A stretch of DNA of 64,000 nucleotides from Tessaracoccus defluvii (GTDB lineage: Bacteria; Actinomycetota; Actinomycetes; Propionibacteriales; Propionibacteriaceae), in assembly GCF_014489575.1 (NCBI RefSeq), contig NZ_CP060789.1, positions 2,356,001-2,420,000 on the forward strand. Reading direction: 5' to 3'. Each line of letters begins with the position of its first letter. Position 1 is the first letter of the stretch. Position numbers and translations under genes: made by a program. The notes under the pieces were generated by a model, which made no database searches, had not been told where the DNA came from, and saw only the letters and a list, made by a program, of their open reading frames with translations. Shown here piece by piece: positions 18,091 to 29,100 of the stretch.

Positions 18091-18778
18091 ACGAAACCTC
18101 GTCGTCGATCAGGTCGCGCCAGCTCGTGACGAGGTCGGCGTCCACATAGGCCTTGAACGACCGGCCGGGCCGGGCCGGGGAGCCGATGTGGAAGGCGCGC
18201 ACGCCCGCCCGGACGAGCCACGGGACGTGCTCCGGCGCGAGGCCGCCGCCGGCCATGATGAGGCGCGCCGCCTCGGGGTCGTTCCTGGCGCGGCGGACGA
18301 GGTCGTCGAGGCCGTGCTCGACACCGCGCGCCGAGCCTGCGGTGAGCACCTGGTCGAGGCGGTCGAGGCCGCGCAGGTCCGCCCAGGCGCGCTCCTGGTC
18401 GAGGCAGTGGTCGATCGCCCGGTGGAACGTCCACGGGAGCGGCGAGTCGGCGATGAGTTCGTCCACCACCTCGCGGTCGATGCGGTTCAGGCCGTTGAGG
18501 AAGCCGAGCACGAAGCCATCGGCCCCGGCGTCGGCGTAGGAGGCGATCAGCCCCTTCAACCGGGTAGCCTCGCCGCCGTCGGTGCCGAAGCCGGCGCGGA
18601 GCCGGACCATGGGCCGGATCTGGATGGACGTGGCACGGCGGGCCTTGTCCACGGCGCGGGGTTCAGGCGACAGGCCGTCGTCGTCCATGGTGCCGAGCAA
18701 CTCGATGCGGTCCGCACCGCCAGCCTCGGCGCGCTCCGCGTCGGCGGCGTGGAGCGCGATGACCTCCAGCAGACTCAT
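18071..18778 (-). CDS. cutC: CutC family protein
   Basis: A 235-residue TIM-barrel protein of the CutC family, once linked to copper homeostasis though the biochemical role is unsettled. Core motifs are EVIALHAADAERAEAGGADRIELLG, IRPMVR, GADGFVLGFLNG, TFHRAIDHC and LIMAGGGL. ATG 18778 (MSLLEVIALHA) is chosen because the longer reading has no family-like sequence. First gene of a two-gene unit with the Nudix hydrolase; the copper genes cueP/DUF6153 lie only about 3 kb away on the other strand, which may be coincidence. Confidence 0.9.
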   Translation of the reverse strand: MSLLEVIALHAADAERAEAGGADRIELLGTMDDDGLSPEPRAVDKARRATSIQIRPMVRLRAGFGTDGGEATRLKGLIASYADAGADGFVLGFLNGLNRIDREVVDELIADSPLPWTFHRAIDHCLDQERAWADLRGLDRLDQVLTAGSARGVEHGLDDLVRRARNDPEAARLIMAGGGLAPEHVPWLVRAGVRAFHIGSPARPGRSFKAYVDADLVTSWRDLIDDEVSYARVAR

Positions 18779-18867
18779 GTCGACATTGTGCCCGTCGCGG
18801 CCCGACAAGGGGCGACGACCCGCGCAACTCCTCAGCCCTCATCTCTTCCAGACATGACCCTGGACTA

Positions 18868-18887
18868 CCTAACACGTTTGAGTTAGG
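18868..18887. promoter_or_regulatory. Palindromic operator candidate upstream of GH32
   Basis: A perfect inverted repeat CCTAAC-N8-GTTAGG 32 bases before the GH32 start, in the 141-bp gap between cutC and GH32. Size and position fit a dimeric repressor site; no regulator gene is adjacent, so the binder is unknown. Confidence 0.5.
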
Positions 18888-18919
18888 CTCATCGCACCAT
18901 CAGCGTCAAGGGAGAACTC

Positions 18920-20464
18920 ATGTCCGACACCGCCTCCGCGCAGGGTCGTCCCCTCGTCCACTTCATGCCCGCCCGCAACTGGATGAACGACCCGAACGGG
19001 CTCGTCCACGCCGACGGCGTCTACCACCTGTTCTTCCAGCACAACCCTTCCGGCGAGGCGTGGGGGAACATGAGCTGGGGGCATGCCACCTCGCCCGATC
19101 TGGTGACGTGGACGGAGCGTCCTGTCGCCATCGAGCAGGGCGTCGCCGCTGACGGCACCCCCATCGAAGGCATCTTCTCCGGCTCCGCGGTCGTCGATGT
19201 CGACGACACCGCCGGCTTCCGCACCTCCCCCGACGGCCCGGCACCGCTGGTGGCCATCTACACCTCCGCACACACCCCCGAGCACCCCACGCTGCCGGGC
19301 ATCCAGGCGCAGTCGCTGGCCTACAGCCTCGACGGCGGCGTCACCTGGCTTCGGCACGCCGGGAACCCGGTCCTCGACCGTGGCTCGGCCGACTTCCGCG
19401 ACCCGAAGGTGTTCCGCTACGACGGCCCCGCGGGCAGCTACTGGGTCATGGTCGCCGTCGAGGCCCTGGACAAGAAGGTCGTGCTCTACCGCAGCGACAA
19501 CCTGCGCGACTGGACCTACCTGTCCGAGTTCGGGCCCGCCAACGCGACCGGCGGCATCTGGGAGTGCCCCGACCTGTTCGAGCTGGCCGTCGACGGCGAC
19601 CCCGCCACCACCAGGTGGGTGCTCGTCATCAACCTCAACCCCGGCGGCGTGGCGGGCGGCAGCGCCGGCCAGTACTTCGTCGGCGAGTTCGACGGCGTCA
19701 CCTTCCGCAGCGAGTCCACGGTCCCGGCCGATCCGGGCCTGGAGCCCGGGAGCAGGGCCGAGCTGGAGCGCTACGACTGGCTCGACTGGGGCAGCGACTA
19801 CTACGCCGCCGTCTCCTTCTTCGGCACCGGCGGCCTCGACCACCGCGTCATGGTCGGCTGGCTGAACAACTGGGAGTACGCCCACGCGCTGGCCGTCGGC
19901 CCCATCCTCCGCAGCCGCATGGCGCTGCCGCGCCGCGTGGAGTTGGTGACGACCCCGACCGGCCCCCGCCTGCGCCAGAGCGTCGTGCCCGAGCTCGCGG
20001 GCAGGCTCGCGACCGACGCGGCCGTCCGGCGCGACGGGGCCACCCTCGACGGCGTCACCCCCCTCGATGTGGCAGCGACCGCGGCCCACATCAGCGTCAC
20101 CCTCGCGCCGGGCACCGCGTCTACGTGCGGGCTCCGCCTCCTCGGCGACGATGAGCACGGCACGCTCGTCGGCTACGACGCCCGCACCGGCCGGGTCTTC
20201 GTCGACCGCAGCGCGGGCCGCGACCCCGGCGTCGGCGACGCGTTCCTCAGCCGGGACGAGGCGCCGCTGCCGGCGACCGCGACCGACGGCCCCGTCCACC
20301 TGGACGTGTACATCGACGGCGGATCGGTCGAGGTGTTCGCAGCCGACGGCCTGCGGACGATCACACAGCTCCAGTTCCCGCCCAGCGGCGCCGGCCGCAT
20401 CGACGGGTTCGCCACCGACGGGGTGGCCGAGCTCGTCTCGCTGACGGTGACGCCGATCATCTGA
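18920..20464 (+). CDS. GH32 beta-fructosidase (sucrose/fructan hydrolase)
   Basis: A 514-residue enzyme that hydrolyses beta-fructofuranosides (sucrose, sucrose-6-phosphate, inulin or levan; specificity not readable). All three GH32 motifs are present: WMNDPNG (nucleophile D24), FRDP (D161) and WECPD (acid/base E215), followed by a C-terminal beta-sandwich with VDVYIDGGSVEVF-type strands. There is no signal peptide, so it acts inside the cell. Not linked to a transporter; controlled probably through the upstream palindrome. Confidence 0.93.
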   Translation: MSDTASAQGRPLVHFMPARNWMNDPNGLVHADGVYHLFFQHNPSGEAWGNMSWGHATSPDLVTWTERPVAIEQGVAADGTPIEGIFSGSAVVDVDDTAGFRTSPDGPAPLVAIYTSAHTPEHPTLPGIQAQSLAYSLDGGVTWLRHAGNPVLDRGSADFRDPKVFRYDGPAGSYWVMVAVEALDKKVVLYRSDNLRDWTYLSEFGPANATGGIWECPDLFELAVDGDPATTRWVLVINLNPGGVAGGSAGQYFVGEFDGVTFRSESTVPADPGLEPGSRAELERYDWLDWGSDYYAAVSFFGTGGLDHRVMVGWLNNWEYAHALAVGPILRSRMALPRRVELVTTPTGPRLRQSVVPELAGRLATDAAVRRDGATLDGVTPLDVAATAAHISVTLAPGTASTCGLRLLGDDEHGTLVGYDARTGRVFVDRSAGRDPGVGDAFLSRDEAPLPATATDGPVHLDVYIDGGSVEVFAADGLRTITQLQFPPSGAGRIDGFATDGVAELVSLTVTPII

Positions 20465-20520
20465 TCCCCCGGCTCTGCCGGCCGCGCGTCGTCGTGGATC
20501 CGGGCACGAAGCTGGCTCAG

Positions 20521-20554
20521 GCCGCCGCTGTGTGCATATGCGCACAGCGGCGGC
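20521..20554 (+). terminator. Possible terminator after GH32
   Basis: GCCGCCGCTGTGTGC and GCGCACAGCGGCGGC form a 15-bp stem with one wobble around ATAT, 57 bases after the GH32 stop. No T-run follows. Confidence 0.45.
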
Positions 20555-20627
20555 TCCACGGAGAAACGTGCACGGGCGTCGGGGGCGCGACCGGGGCCGG
20601 GTGGGCCGCTGACACTAGACTCGGGCG

Positions 20628-21157
20628 GTGCCCCAGCCCATCCTCCGTCCCCCGACGCCCGACGACGCCGAGGCGTGGTTCACCTTCCTGCTGGCCGAGC
20701 AGGTGCGCACCTATGACGGCCTCGTGCCCGCGACGTTCGCCGAGCAGCACCTCGAGGCCCGGGCGGAGTGCCTCGCCGACCTCGCCGCGTCGTTTGCCTC
20801 CCCGGCACCGCCCGCCGCCTCGTCGCCGAGGCCGACGGCGAACTCGTCGGGGTCGCCGGCATCGTCGATGCGCCGCAGGACTGGGAGATCGGCGCCGGTT
20901 TCACCCCCGCCCCGGCGGCGCGGCAGCTGGAGCGGCTCTACCTCCGACCCGACCAGCACGGCACCGGCCTGGCCGCCGCCATGTTCGCCGACGTCGACGA
21001 CGGCCGCGCGCTGTACCTCTGGCTCATCGACGGCAACGCCCGCGCCCAACGCTTCTACCGCCGTCTGGGGTTCGTCGACCTCGACGAGCGGCACCTCGCC
21101 GGCAGCAGCTGGGGCGGCACGCCCATGCACCGGATGGTTCGGCCGGCCGGCGGCTGA
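20628..21157 (+). CDS. GNAT-family N-acetyltransferase, one frameshift
   Basis: An acetyl-CoA-dependent acetyltransferase of about 176 residues. The N-terminal frame (PQPILRPPTPDDAEAWFTFL) and the C-terminal frame (LVAEADGELVGVAGIVDA.., LERLYLRPDQHGTGLA with the acetyl-CoA loop, NARAQRFYRRLGF) join if one base is added in the C-run 20800-20803. The GTG start is preceded by TAGACT (20616-20621) with 6 bases between, a leaderless-type promoter. The substrate is unknown. Confidence 0.8.
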
Positions 21158-21221
21158 CGGCCGCCGGGCACATCCCCGACCCGGGAGTGGCACTGTGACC
21201 CCCACCGGGTATCGTCGAACC

Positions 21222-21635
21222 GTGGCAACAGCGACGGCGACACGGGGCGGCATCCGCGGCGGCGCGTGCCGTCGCGCGGTCGTGCTGGGGTCGCTTCTCG
21301 CCTTCGCCCTCATCGTCGGCCTGCTCACCGTGTGCACACTCAACGCGTGGGGCCATTCGCACGATGCCCCGGTCGCCGCCCCGGCGGCGCACCATGCCGA
21401 CGCGGGCCTTGCCGCCCCCGCGCCGCTCGGCTCCGAGGGCCCCGAGCACGCGCCCGGGGCCGCCGCGGCCCTGTGCGCCATGGCGCTGCTCACCTTCGTC
21501 GTGGCGCTCGGGCTGCCCCGTGCCGACGCGTCCCGCGTCGAGCCCCGGACCCGCCGGGCCGCTGTGACGGTGTCGCGGCTGGTCCGACCGGCCCCGCCGC
21601 CGTCCCTCCTGGTTCTCTGCATCAGCCGCACGTGA
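21222..21635 (+). CDS. DUF6153-like two-helix membrane protein
   Basis: A 137-residue protein with a membrane helix near the N terminus (VVLGSLLAFALIVGLLTVCTL), a histidine-containing outer loop (WGHSHD, PAAHHADAG) and a second helix with CAMALLTFVVALGL. It ends PPSLLVLCISRT. Layout and ending resemble DUF6153 proteins, which often accompany copper genes. The GTG start sits 6 bases after TATCGT. It is directly followed, 88 bases on, by cueP, so a role in copper handling is likely but inferred. Confidence 0.65.
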   Translation: MATATATRGGIRGGACRRAVVLGSLLAFALIVGLLTVCTLNAWGHSHDAPVAAPAAHHADAGLAAPAPLGSEGPEHAPGAAAALCAMALLTFVVALGLPRADASRVEPRTRRAAVTVSRLVRPAPPPSLLVLCISRT

Positions 21636-21723
21636 CGCTCCGGCGGTCGTCCCGACGGCGCCGCCACCACGCCACACCCCCGCGCCCACGCGCGACCCCA
21701 CGCAGACATCACAGGAGAACACC

Positions 21724-22325
21724 ATGAAGGCCCCCTCGCCCTCGCCGCCGCAGTCTTCGCCGCGGCCACCCTCGCGCTGGCCGGCTGCGCCGCCGACGCG
21801 CAGCCCACCCCCACCACGGGCCAGTCGTCCCCCGCGTCCGCCGACGAGTTCCTCCGGACCCACGACCTGGCAGGCCTCGACGCCCGCCAGATCATCGACC
21901 GGCTCGACGCCACGCCCCTGGCCGAGCGGCCGACCGACCTGATCGCCTCCGTCCGGCCCGACGAACTGCTGCTGAAGGGTGCCGACGGCGCCGAGTTCAC
22001 GCTGCCGATGCCCGCCGACGAGACGTACGTGTCCTTCGCCCCCTACGTCGAGCAGACACACGACTGCTACTTCCACAGCCTCACCACCTGCACCGGTGAA
22101 CTGCGCAACGCGGTCGTGGAGGTGACGGTGACCGACAACGCGACGGGCGAGGTCGTCCACGAGGCGGAGGCCACCACCTTCGACAACGGCTTCCTCGGCC
22201 TCTGGCTCCCCCGTGGGCTCGACGGGACCCTGACGGTGACCGCCGACGGCCTGACGGCCACCGCGCCGATCGCCACCACCGGCGCCGAGGACGCCACCTG
22301 CCTCACCACGCTGCAGCTGGCCTGA
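21724..22325 (+). CDS. cueP: CueP-type copper metallochaperone lipoprotein, one frameshift
   Basis: An extracytoplasmic copper-binding protein that in Salmonella passes copper to a superoxide dismutase. After adding one base in the C-run 21731-21735 the protein reads MKAPLALAAAVFAAATLALA followed by GC, a lipoprotein signal, and continues in the frame that ends at 22325 (about 200 residues). Family hallmarks are DLAGLDARQIIDRLDA, PMPADETYVSFAPYV, THDCYFHSLTTC, DNGFLGLWLPRG and ATCLTTLQL, including the cysteines expected to hold copper. AGGAG precedes the ATG. Identification of the family is firm; the break is probably a sequence error. Confidence 0.85.
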
Positions 22326-22342
22326 CGTGGCTCCGGCCCCGG

Positions 22343-25029
22343 TCAGGCCGGCGCGGAGGGCTGCACCAGCACCGCCACCGAGCGGCCGGGAATGCTCAGC
22401 GTGCCCGACGGCGCATCCCACGTCGTCCGCGTCAGGACCGGATCACCGCCTGCCAGCAGCAGCGGCGCCAGCGACAGCCGCAGCCCGGCCATGCCGTCGA
22501 CCTCCTCGACGATCGTCTCCGGGGAGGCGTTGAAGGCGACCAGCAGCCCGTCGAGATCGGGGTCGACGTCGCGGCCGCGGGTGTCGTCGATGCGCAGCAG
22601 GATCAACCCGGCGCTCTGGCCGGGGCCGGCGTTCGGAAAGCTCACCTTGGCCCGGATGCGGCGCGCCGACCCGAGCCGCAGCAGCGGGTAGGCGCGGCGC
22701 AGGCGGAGCAGGTCGAGCGCCCGGGCGTGCGCCTCGGCGATGTCGGCGGGCGACGGCGTCAGCGCCGGGTCGGCCAGCAGCGGCCGCATCGCTGCCCACT
22801 GGGCGGCATTGTGGGAGGCGGGCGGGAGCCCGACGCCGAAGTTGTTGCGCCGCATGGCCCAGTCGAGCCGGTTGAAGTGGTCGCCGGAGTTGAACGAGTC
22901 CCGGTCGAGCGACTTGGAGCGCAGCAGGTCGGTGCCCGCGTGCCAGAACAGGGGCGATTGGCCCAGCGCGACGGTCGCCAGGGCGAGGGTGTTCATCCGG
23001 ATCCTGGCGGCCATCGGGGTGCCGACGGGGAGCTTCCAGATGCCAATGTCGAAGAGGGTCTCGTTGTCGTGGGCGTCGACGTAGGCCAGCGCCTCGTCCG
23101 GCTCCTCGGCGTAGCCGGCGGGCAGCCCGTTGTAGCCGAGCTCGGCGCCACTCTGGACGCGGCCGTCTCTCGTCTCGAAGGCGTAGTCGCGGAGATTTCC
23201 GGCCAGCGAGAGGCGGATCAGGTCCTGCCGGTGCAGCAGGTCGGCGCGCTGCTGCTCGGGCGTCGCCGTCGAAGCCCCGTTGGGGTCGCTGAACAGGCCG
23301 GTGCCGAAGCCCTGCCCGGCCACCTTGTCCGAGTCGAATGGGGAGCCGCCGAGGACGGCGTCGCGGAGGCGGTCGTTGAACGTCGCGATGTGGGTGCCGG
23401 CCAGCTGCCCCTGCGTGGCCTGCCGGAAGCGGGCGTTGCCCGCGACCTCCCCGAAGTCCCAGCCCTCGCCGTAGAGGAGGACGGCGCGGCCGTCGACGCC
23501 GTCGGCCTCGAGGGTCAGTGCGTCGAGGGCGTTCCTGACGGCGAGCAGGTTGGCGCCGGAGTGGTGGCCCATGAGGTCGAAGCGGAACCCGTCGACCCGG
23601 TAGGCGGTGGCCCAGGTCACCACCGAGTCGACCATGAGCCGCTCCATCATGGCGTGCTCCGTGGCGGTGTTGTGGCAGCAGGTGGAGTTCTCGACGGCGC
23701 CCCTGGCGTCGAGGCGGTGGTAGTAGCCGGGCACGATCCGGTCGAGCACGGAGACCCGTCCCTGCCCGGAGTCGGCGGTGTGGTTGAACACCTGATCGAG
23801 GACCACCTGGTAGCCGGCGCGGTGCAGCGCGCCCACCATCTCGCGGAAGGCGACGGTGCGGGCGCCACCCTCCTGGCGGTCGGCGGGGGCGTACGAGCCC
23901 TCGGGCGTCGAGTAGTGGAAGGGGTCGTAGCCCCAGTTGTAGGCGTCGTGGTCGGCCACGGCGACGACGGCGGCCTGCTGCGCCTCGTCGGCCGGGCCCG
24001 CCTCGGGACGACGGCGACCCGCTGCCGGGCGCGGTCCTCCTCGATGGTGGCGATGTCGAAGCACGGCAGGAGGTGGACGGTGTTCATGCCCGCAGCGGCC
24101 AGCTCGGCGAGCCGGGTCATGCCGTCCGAGTCGGGCACCGTGAACGCGGAGTAGGTGCCGCGGAGCTCCTCGGGGACGGTCTCGTCGTGGGCGGAGAAGT
24201 CGCGGATGTGGAGTTCGTAGATGGCGCGGTCGACGCGCCGTTCGACCCGGGGGGCCCGCGTGTCGGTCCAGCCCGCGGGGGCCAGCGCCGGGTCGGCCAG
24301 GTCGACGAGGACGGAGCGGGTGGAGTTGACGGTCAGGCCCACGGAGTACGGGTCGGTGACCTTGCTGGTGACGACGGCCCCCACCGACGGGGCGTAGACC
24401 GTGACGGCGAAGCGGTAGCGGGCGTCCCGCCAGCCCGGTTCCCCCGTGACACTCCACACGCCGTCGAGGCCGCGGGCCATGGGCAGCGACACCGGCGCGT
24501 GCCACCGTCGGCCGGGTGCCGCCGCGGAGGTCTGCTCGAGTAGGAGCCGCACCCCGGTCGCCGTCGGCGCCCACAGCCGCACCGTGGGCACACCGTCCCG
24601 GCCGAAGGAGGGGCCGAGCGTGGAGGCGCGGGCGGCGTCGGCGTAGAGGTCGTCGAGGACGCCGGGGAGTTGCACCCCGGTCAGGAGCCGCGGCTCGCCG
24701 CCGGGGCCGCGTTGGAGGACGGCGACCTGCCCGAGCAGGGCCCGCTCGATGTCGGCCCGGTCGGCCGCCACCCGCAGCGCGAGGTAGCCGGCGAGGTGGC
24801 CGCGGACCTCCAGCTGCCGGACGGTCAGGCCGGACGGATCGAGGGCGAGGCCGGCGATCCTGACGGCAGGGGCGCGCCGGGCCGCGACGACGCCGTCGAC
24901 GACGGAAAGCCCGCCGGCAGGGGCGGCCCACAGTTCCCAGGTGACGGCGGTGGGATCGGGGGCAAGGTCGGCGGGCCAGGCGATCGTGGCGCGGTCGACC
25001 CAGTGGGCGAGGAAGTCGACGGCGTCCAT
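22343..25029 (-). CDS. pulA: Type I pullulanase (GH13), one frameshift
   Basis: An alpha-1,6-glucan debranching enzyme of about 895 residues acting on glycogen or pullulan-derived limit dextrins. It has no signal peptide and is therefore intracellular. The N terminus carries a carbohydrate-binding-like domain and a CBM48-like segment (VRLWAPTATGVRLLL), then the GH13 barrel with YNWGYDP (pullulanase signature), VLDQVFNHT, VDGFRFDLMGHH (nucleophile Asp), LLYGEGWDFGE (acid/base Glu) and YVDAHDNETLFD. The frame breaks at the G-run 24005-24007; one added base joins ..QRVAVVP to EAGPADEAQQAAVV. It follows jetD in the same direction with 29 bases between but is functionally unrelated. Confidence 0.9.
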
Positions 25030-25058
25030 GGGGCCAGTATGACGGCGGACGGGGGCGG

Positions 25059-26173
25059 CTACCCGTGCGGGGCGACGGCTGCGGCGAGGGCGGCGTGCGC
25101 CAGCTCCCGCGGGATGCGTTCCTGTTCGAGGCGCAGGTCACCGGCCCGAAGTTCAGCGAGCGCGGAGAGCTCGTCGAGGGTCAGGTGCCCGATCTCGCCG
25201 CGGTAGGGCGGGGTTCGGTGACGGCGAAGTCGCCCGCCGCGCGCAGGGTCTCGACATCCATCAGCACCGAGCGGGTCTGCGGCAGCGCGGCGCGCACCCG
25301 GCCGAGGATCTGGAAGCCGTAGGTGTCGAGATCGCCCCAGTAGACGACGTCGGCGCCGCGGACCCAGTCGACCTCGGCGAGGGTGGGGGCGGCGAACCCC
25401 ATGCCGTGGATCGCGACCGTCCCCGGCAGCGGCGGCAGCGTCGCCACGGTGGTGAGGTTCTCCACGACGAGGACGACGGCCGAGACAAAACCGAGCCGGG
25501 CAAGCCCCGCGAGGTCGACGCTGAGGCCGGTGTTGTCAGCCGCAGCGGCGAGGTCGCGGACGAGGAACCCGATGCCGCGGCGCCTGAGCCCCGTCCCCGT
25601 GCCCGTGATCGACGCGGCGAGGGGCTCGATCGCCGCCCGGTGCCGCTCGACCCACTTGGTGTCGATGCCCACCACGGGCAACTCCCGCTCCCAGATCCCC
25701 GAATCGGGGTGGGCGGAGATCCAGCCGAGCACCGCGTGCAGCCGCGGCACATCGTCGGCCTCGAGCGCCAGCATGCCGCGTGCGGCGGCGGCGATCCCCG
25801 CGGCGAGATCCAGGTCCGGCCACCCCCGGGTCAGCCCGTCGACGGCCTGGCGGGCGATCGCCCAGCCGGCGGTCTGCCCCACGAGCCCGGCCACCAGCTC
25901 CCCCGAGGCCCGGACGCGGGCAGGGAGCCGCTGGGTGCCCATCGACGGCCACCGCCGCGACACCCATTCGACGGTGGCACCGGGGCGGGCGCCGAAGCGC
26001 TGCCAGGACGTCGCCCAGGCGGCGACCGCATCGGGACTGGCCAGCGCCTCCGCCTGCGTCGGCGGGTGCAGCGTCCAGTCGAGGTCACCGTCGGCCACGC
26101 CCGCCAGCCAGTCCGGGTACCGGCGTCGCCACTGCCTGCGGGCGAAGGCCACGAAGTCGTCGACGCTCCTCAC
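25059..26173 (-). CDS. jetD: Wadjet JetD, Toprim nuclease subunit (DUF3322/DUF2220), one frameshift
   Basis: The nuclease of the Wadjet anti-plasmid system, which cuts DNA once the JetABC motor has sensed a small circle. An N-terminal DUF3322-type region (VDDFVAFARRQWRRRYPDWL.. ELPVVGIDTKWVERHR) leads to a DUF2220 Toprim domain with YWGDLDTYGFQIL (about residues 275-287). The frame breaks in the run 25206-25208. One added base replaces a premature stop with YRGEIGHLTLDELSAL.. and the canonical ending RLEQERIP, giving 371 residues, normal for JetD. GTG 26173 overlaps the jetC stop by 4 bases (GTGA). Confidence 0.88.
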
Positions 26174-29100
26174 ACCAGCGTCTCCTGCTCTGCCTCCGCC
26201 GCCGGCGTGGACGCCGGCCGGGCGAGGTCGTAGTGCAGTTCCTGCAGCGTGGATCCCCGTCCCGGCTGGTTGGTGACCATCACGACGCCGCCGACGTAGT
26301 CGTCGATCGTCTGCAGCATCTTCATGGGGGTGGCCAGCAGGAGCTGGAACCCGAAGGTGCGGAACACCTCGAGCCCGGCCTGCGTGAAGGTGTGGTCGGC
26401 CTTGTCGAAGGCTTCGTCGATGACGACGAGCGCGTAGGTCGGCTCGGTGTGTCCCTCGGGCGCGAGCTGGAAGCGCAGCGCGGCTGCGAGGCAGAACGTG
26501 ACGAGCTTCTGCCGCTCGCCGCCGGAGCGGCCGCCCGACCCGGTGTAGACGTCGACCTGGACGCCGTCGTCGTCGACCACGCTGGCCTGGAACGCGACGT
26601 GCTGACGGGTGTCGAGACACAGCTCGCGCCAGGACCTGTCGCCTGGATCGGCGGAGCCGAGCCGGTCGAGGAGCCGCTCCATGTGGGTGAACCTCTCCTC
26701 GGCGGCGCGGCGTTCGTCGGTGGCTTCGGCGCCGCCCAGGTCGAGCAGCGAGGTCTCTGTGATCCTGCCGAGGTCGCGGCGGAACTCGTCGACCACCGGC
26801 AGCGAGCGGTCCAGCACCTTGATCTGCAGCATGCCCTCTCGGCTGAACCGGGTCAGCAGCAGGGAGCGGTTGACGTCGTCGACCCGGCTGCGGATCTCGG
26901 CACGGGCGTTGCGGATCTGGGAGGACAGCATGGTGATGTTGTTGCGGGCCTGCCGGTTGAGCAGGTCGAAGAAGCGGTCCTCGAATTCGGGCAGCCGGTC
27001 GGCCTCCAGCTCGTCGAGCCGGCCCAGGAACTCGGGCAGGTACTCACGCGTTCCTGCCCAGTCGGCGGCGGCCGCGGGCCAGTCGTTGCGGTAGGCGTCC
27101 ATCAGGCGCCCCGCCTGCCGGTCGGTCCGGGCGATGGCCTGGGTGAGTTCGGTGGAGCGACGGTGGAGCCGGTCCCGCAGGCGGGCGTCGAGGTCGGCGT
27201 CGGCGAGCCCGGCCGCCTCGCGTGTCAGGGCGTCGGCCACGTCGACCGGGACGGGCGGCGCATCGGCCAGCCGGGCCGCGAGCCGCTCGGCCTCGGTCGT
27301 CTTTGCCGCGACGGTTCCCGCGTGGCGGTCCCGCGCCAGCCGCAGGTCGCCCACCTGCCGGTCGGCGAGGGCCTTGGCATCGCTCGCACGCTCGTACTCG
27401 GCCGAGAGACGGGCCAGATCCCGGTTGTCACTGCGCAACTGCTCGAGCCTGCGGTCGACACCCGCGATGCTCTCCTCGTGGGCGGCGGGGTCGATGTTCT
27501 CCCACTGAAGGCCGTCCAGGCCGCGGAGCGCACCGGAGCGGGCCTCGATGTCCGCCTGCTCGTCGTCCAGCCGGCGCAGGTCAGCCTCGATCCCGTCGAG
27601 TTCGGCGTTGACCCGTGCCAGTCGTTCCTCGAGGTCGGCCTCCTTCGCCCCCGTGGAGAACCCGAGGACCCAGCGGGAGCGGTCGTCGACGCGCCTGCGG
27701 TCGTCCTTCTCGTGCAGCCCGGCCGAGTGCTTCACCTGGCCGTTGACTGTAACGGCCCGGTCGTGGTCGCCGAAGGCGGTCGGGTCGGGGACGCAGGCGT
27801 AGCGAAACCGGCGTTCCAGCCGCTCGGCCACCCAGCCTGCGTACTCCGAATCGGCCACCTCCAGCTTGCCGGGAAGCAGGTCGGCCTCGACGGGCTGGAC
27901 CGCCCCGTCAACCGGCTCCACCCGCTCATACACCAGCCGCGTGTGCAGGTGTTCCCGGTCGATGTACTCGGCGGCTGCCCGGTAGTAGCCGGCGGGGATG
28001 ACGAGCGTGCGGGCGAAGCTGCCGAGCACCCGTTCGATGGCACCCGTCCAGCGGGCCTCGTCGGCGCGGACCTGCAGCAACTCGCCGACGAACGGGAGCC
28101 GGCCGGGCTGCACCTGCAGCACGGTCGCCAGGTTCTCCCGGACGGCCAGCAGCCGTGCGTCCAGGTTGGAGCGGTGCCGTCGCAGGGCGGCGAGGTCGTC
28201 CGCCAGGCGCCCCCGCCGACCGGTCGCCTCGCCCTTGGCGGTCAGCCGCTCCCGCTGGGCCACCGAGAACGCCTCGCGCCGCGAGACCAGCGCCTCCCGT
28301 TGCCCGGCCACCTCGTCGGCGAAGCGGCCGACGTCGGCGGCGCTGGAGGGGGCCGCCAGCCCGAGCAGTCCGGCACAGTGTTCGACGCGGGCCCGCTCGG
28401 CGATGACCCGGTCGCGGTCCGCGACATGTCCGGCCCGCACCTTCTCCAGCAGCGACACGTCGCCTCCGCCCGAGTTGTCGAGGGCCTGCTGGCAGCGGCG
28501 CCGCTCCTCCTCCGCGACCTTGACCGCCGTCTCGGCGGCGCCCACCTCGGCCTCGAGCCTGGCCGTCACCGGCTGGAGGGTCTCGAGCTCGTCCCGCACC
28601 GCCGTCAGCCGCCGTCCCCACAGCCAGGCGTCCAGGTGCACGGCCTGCAACTCGACGGCGCGGTGGCGCGTGTCCAGGTCGCCCAGCTCGGCGGCGAGCG
28701 GCCGCAGCGGGAGCAGCGCGTCCACCTGGTTGCGGGCGTCGACGACGGTGGTGTGGGCCGAGCGCAGCTCGCCGAACTGCTCGACCATCTGCTCCGCCAG
28801 GTCGAAGGTGCCGGGCCCGTCGAGCATGAAGTCGCGAAACAGCGCGTCGAGGTTCGTCAGGTTCTTCGCTGACTGGGTCTTGTGCAGCAGCACCTGGGCC
28901 TGCTCGGAGCCGATGCCGAGCAGGCGGCGGAAGCGTTCGGAGAACGAGCCGTACTTGTCGGCCGGGTACGTGTGCCAGTCGGGGAACGCGGCCTTCAGCT
29001 GGCGGTGCTCGATCCCGTTGGCGACGAAGCCCTGGAGCGCGAGCAGGTCGACCTCACCCGGCGCGACGGCGAACAGGGACTTCAGGTCCTCGCGCTGGGC

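Noticed and set aside
20628..22325. Calling the GNAT and CueP genes pseudogenes
   Set aside because: Each has a single missing base in a C-run with full domain sequence on both sides, the same pattern as in cysS and groEL.
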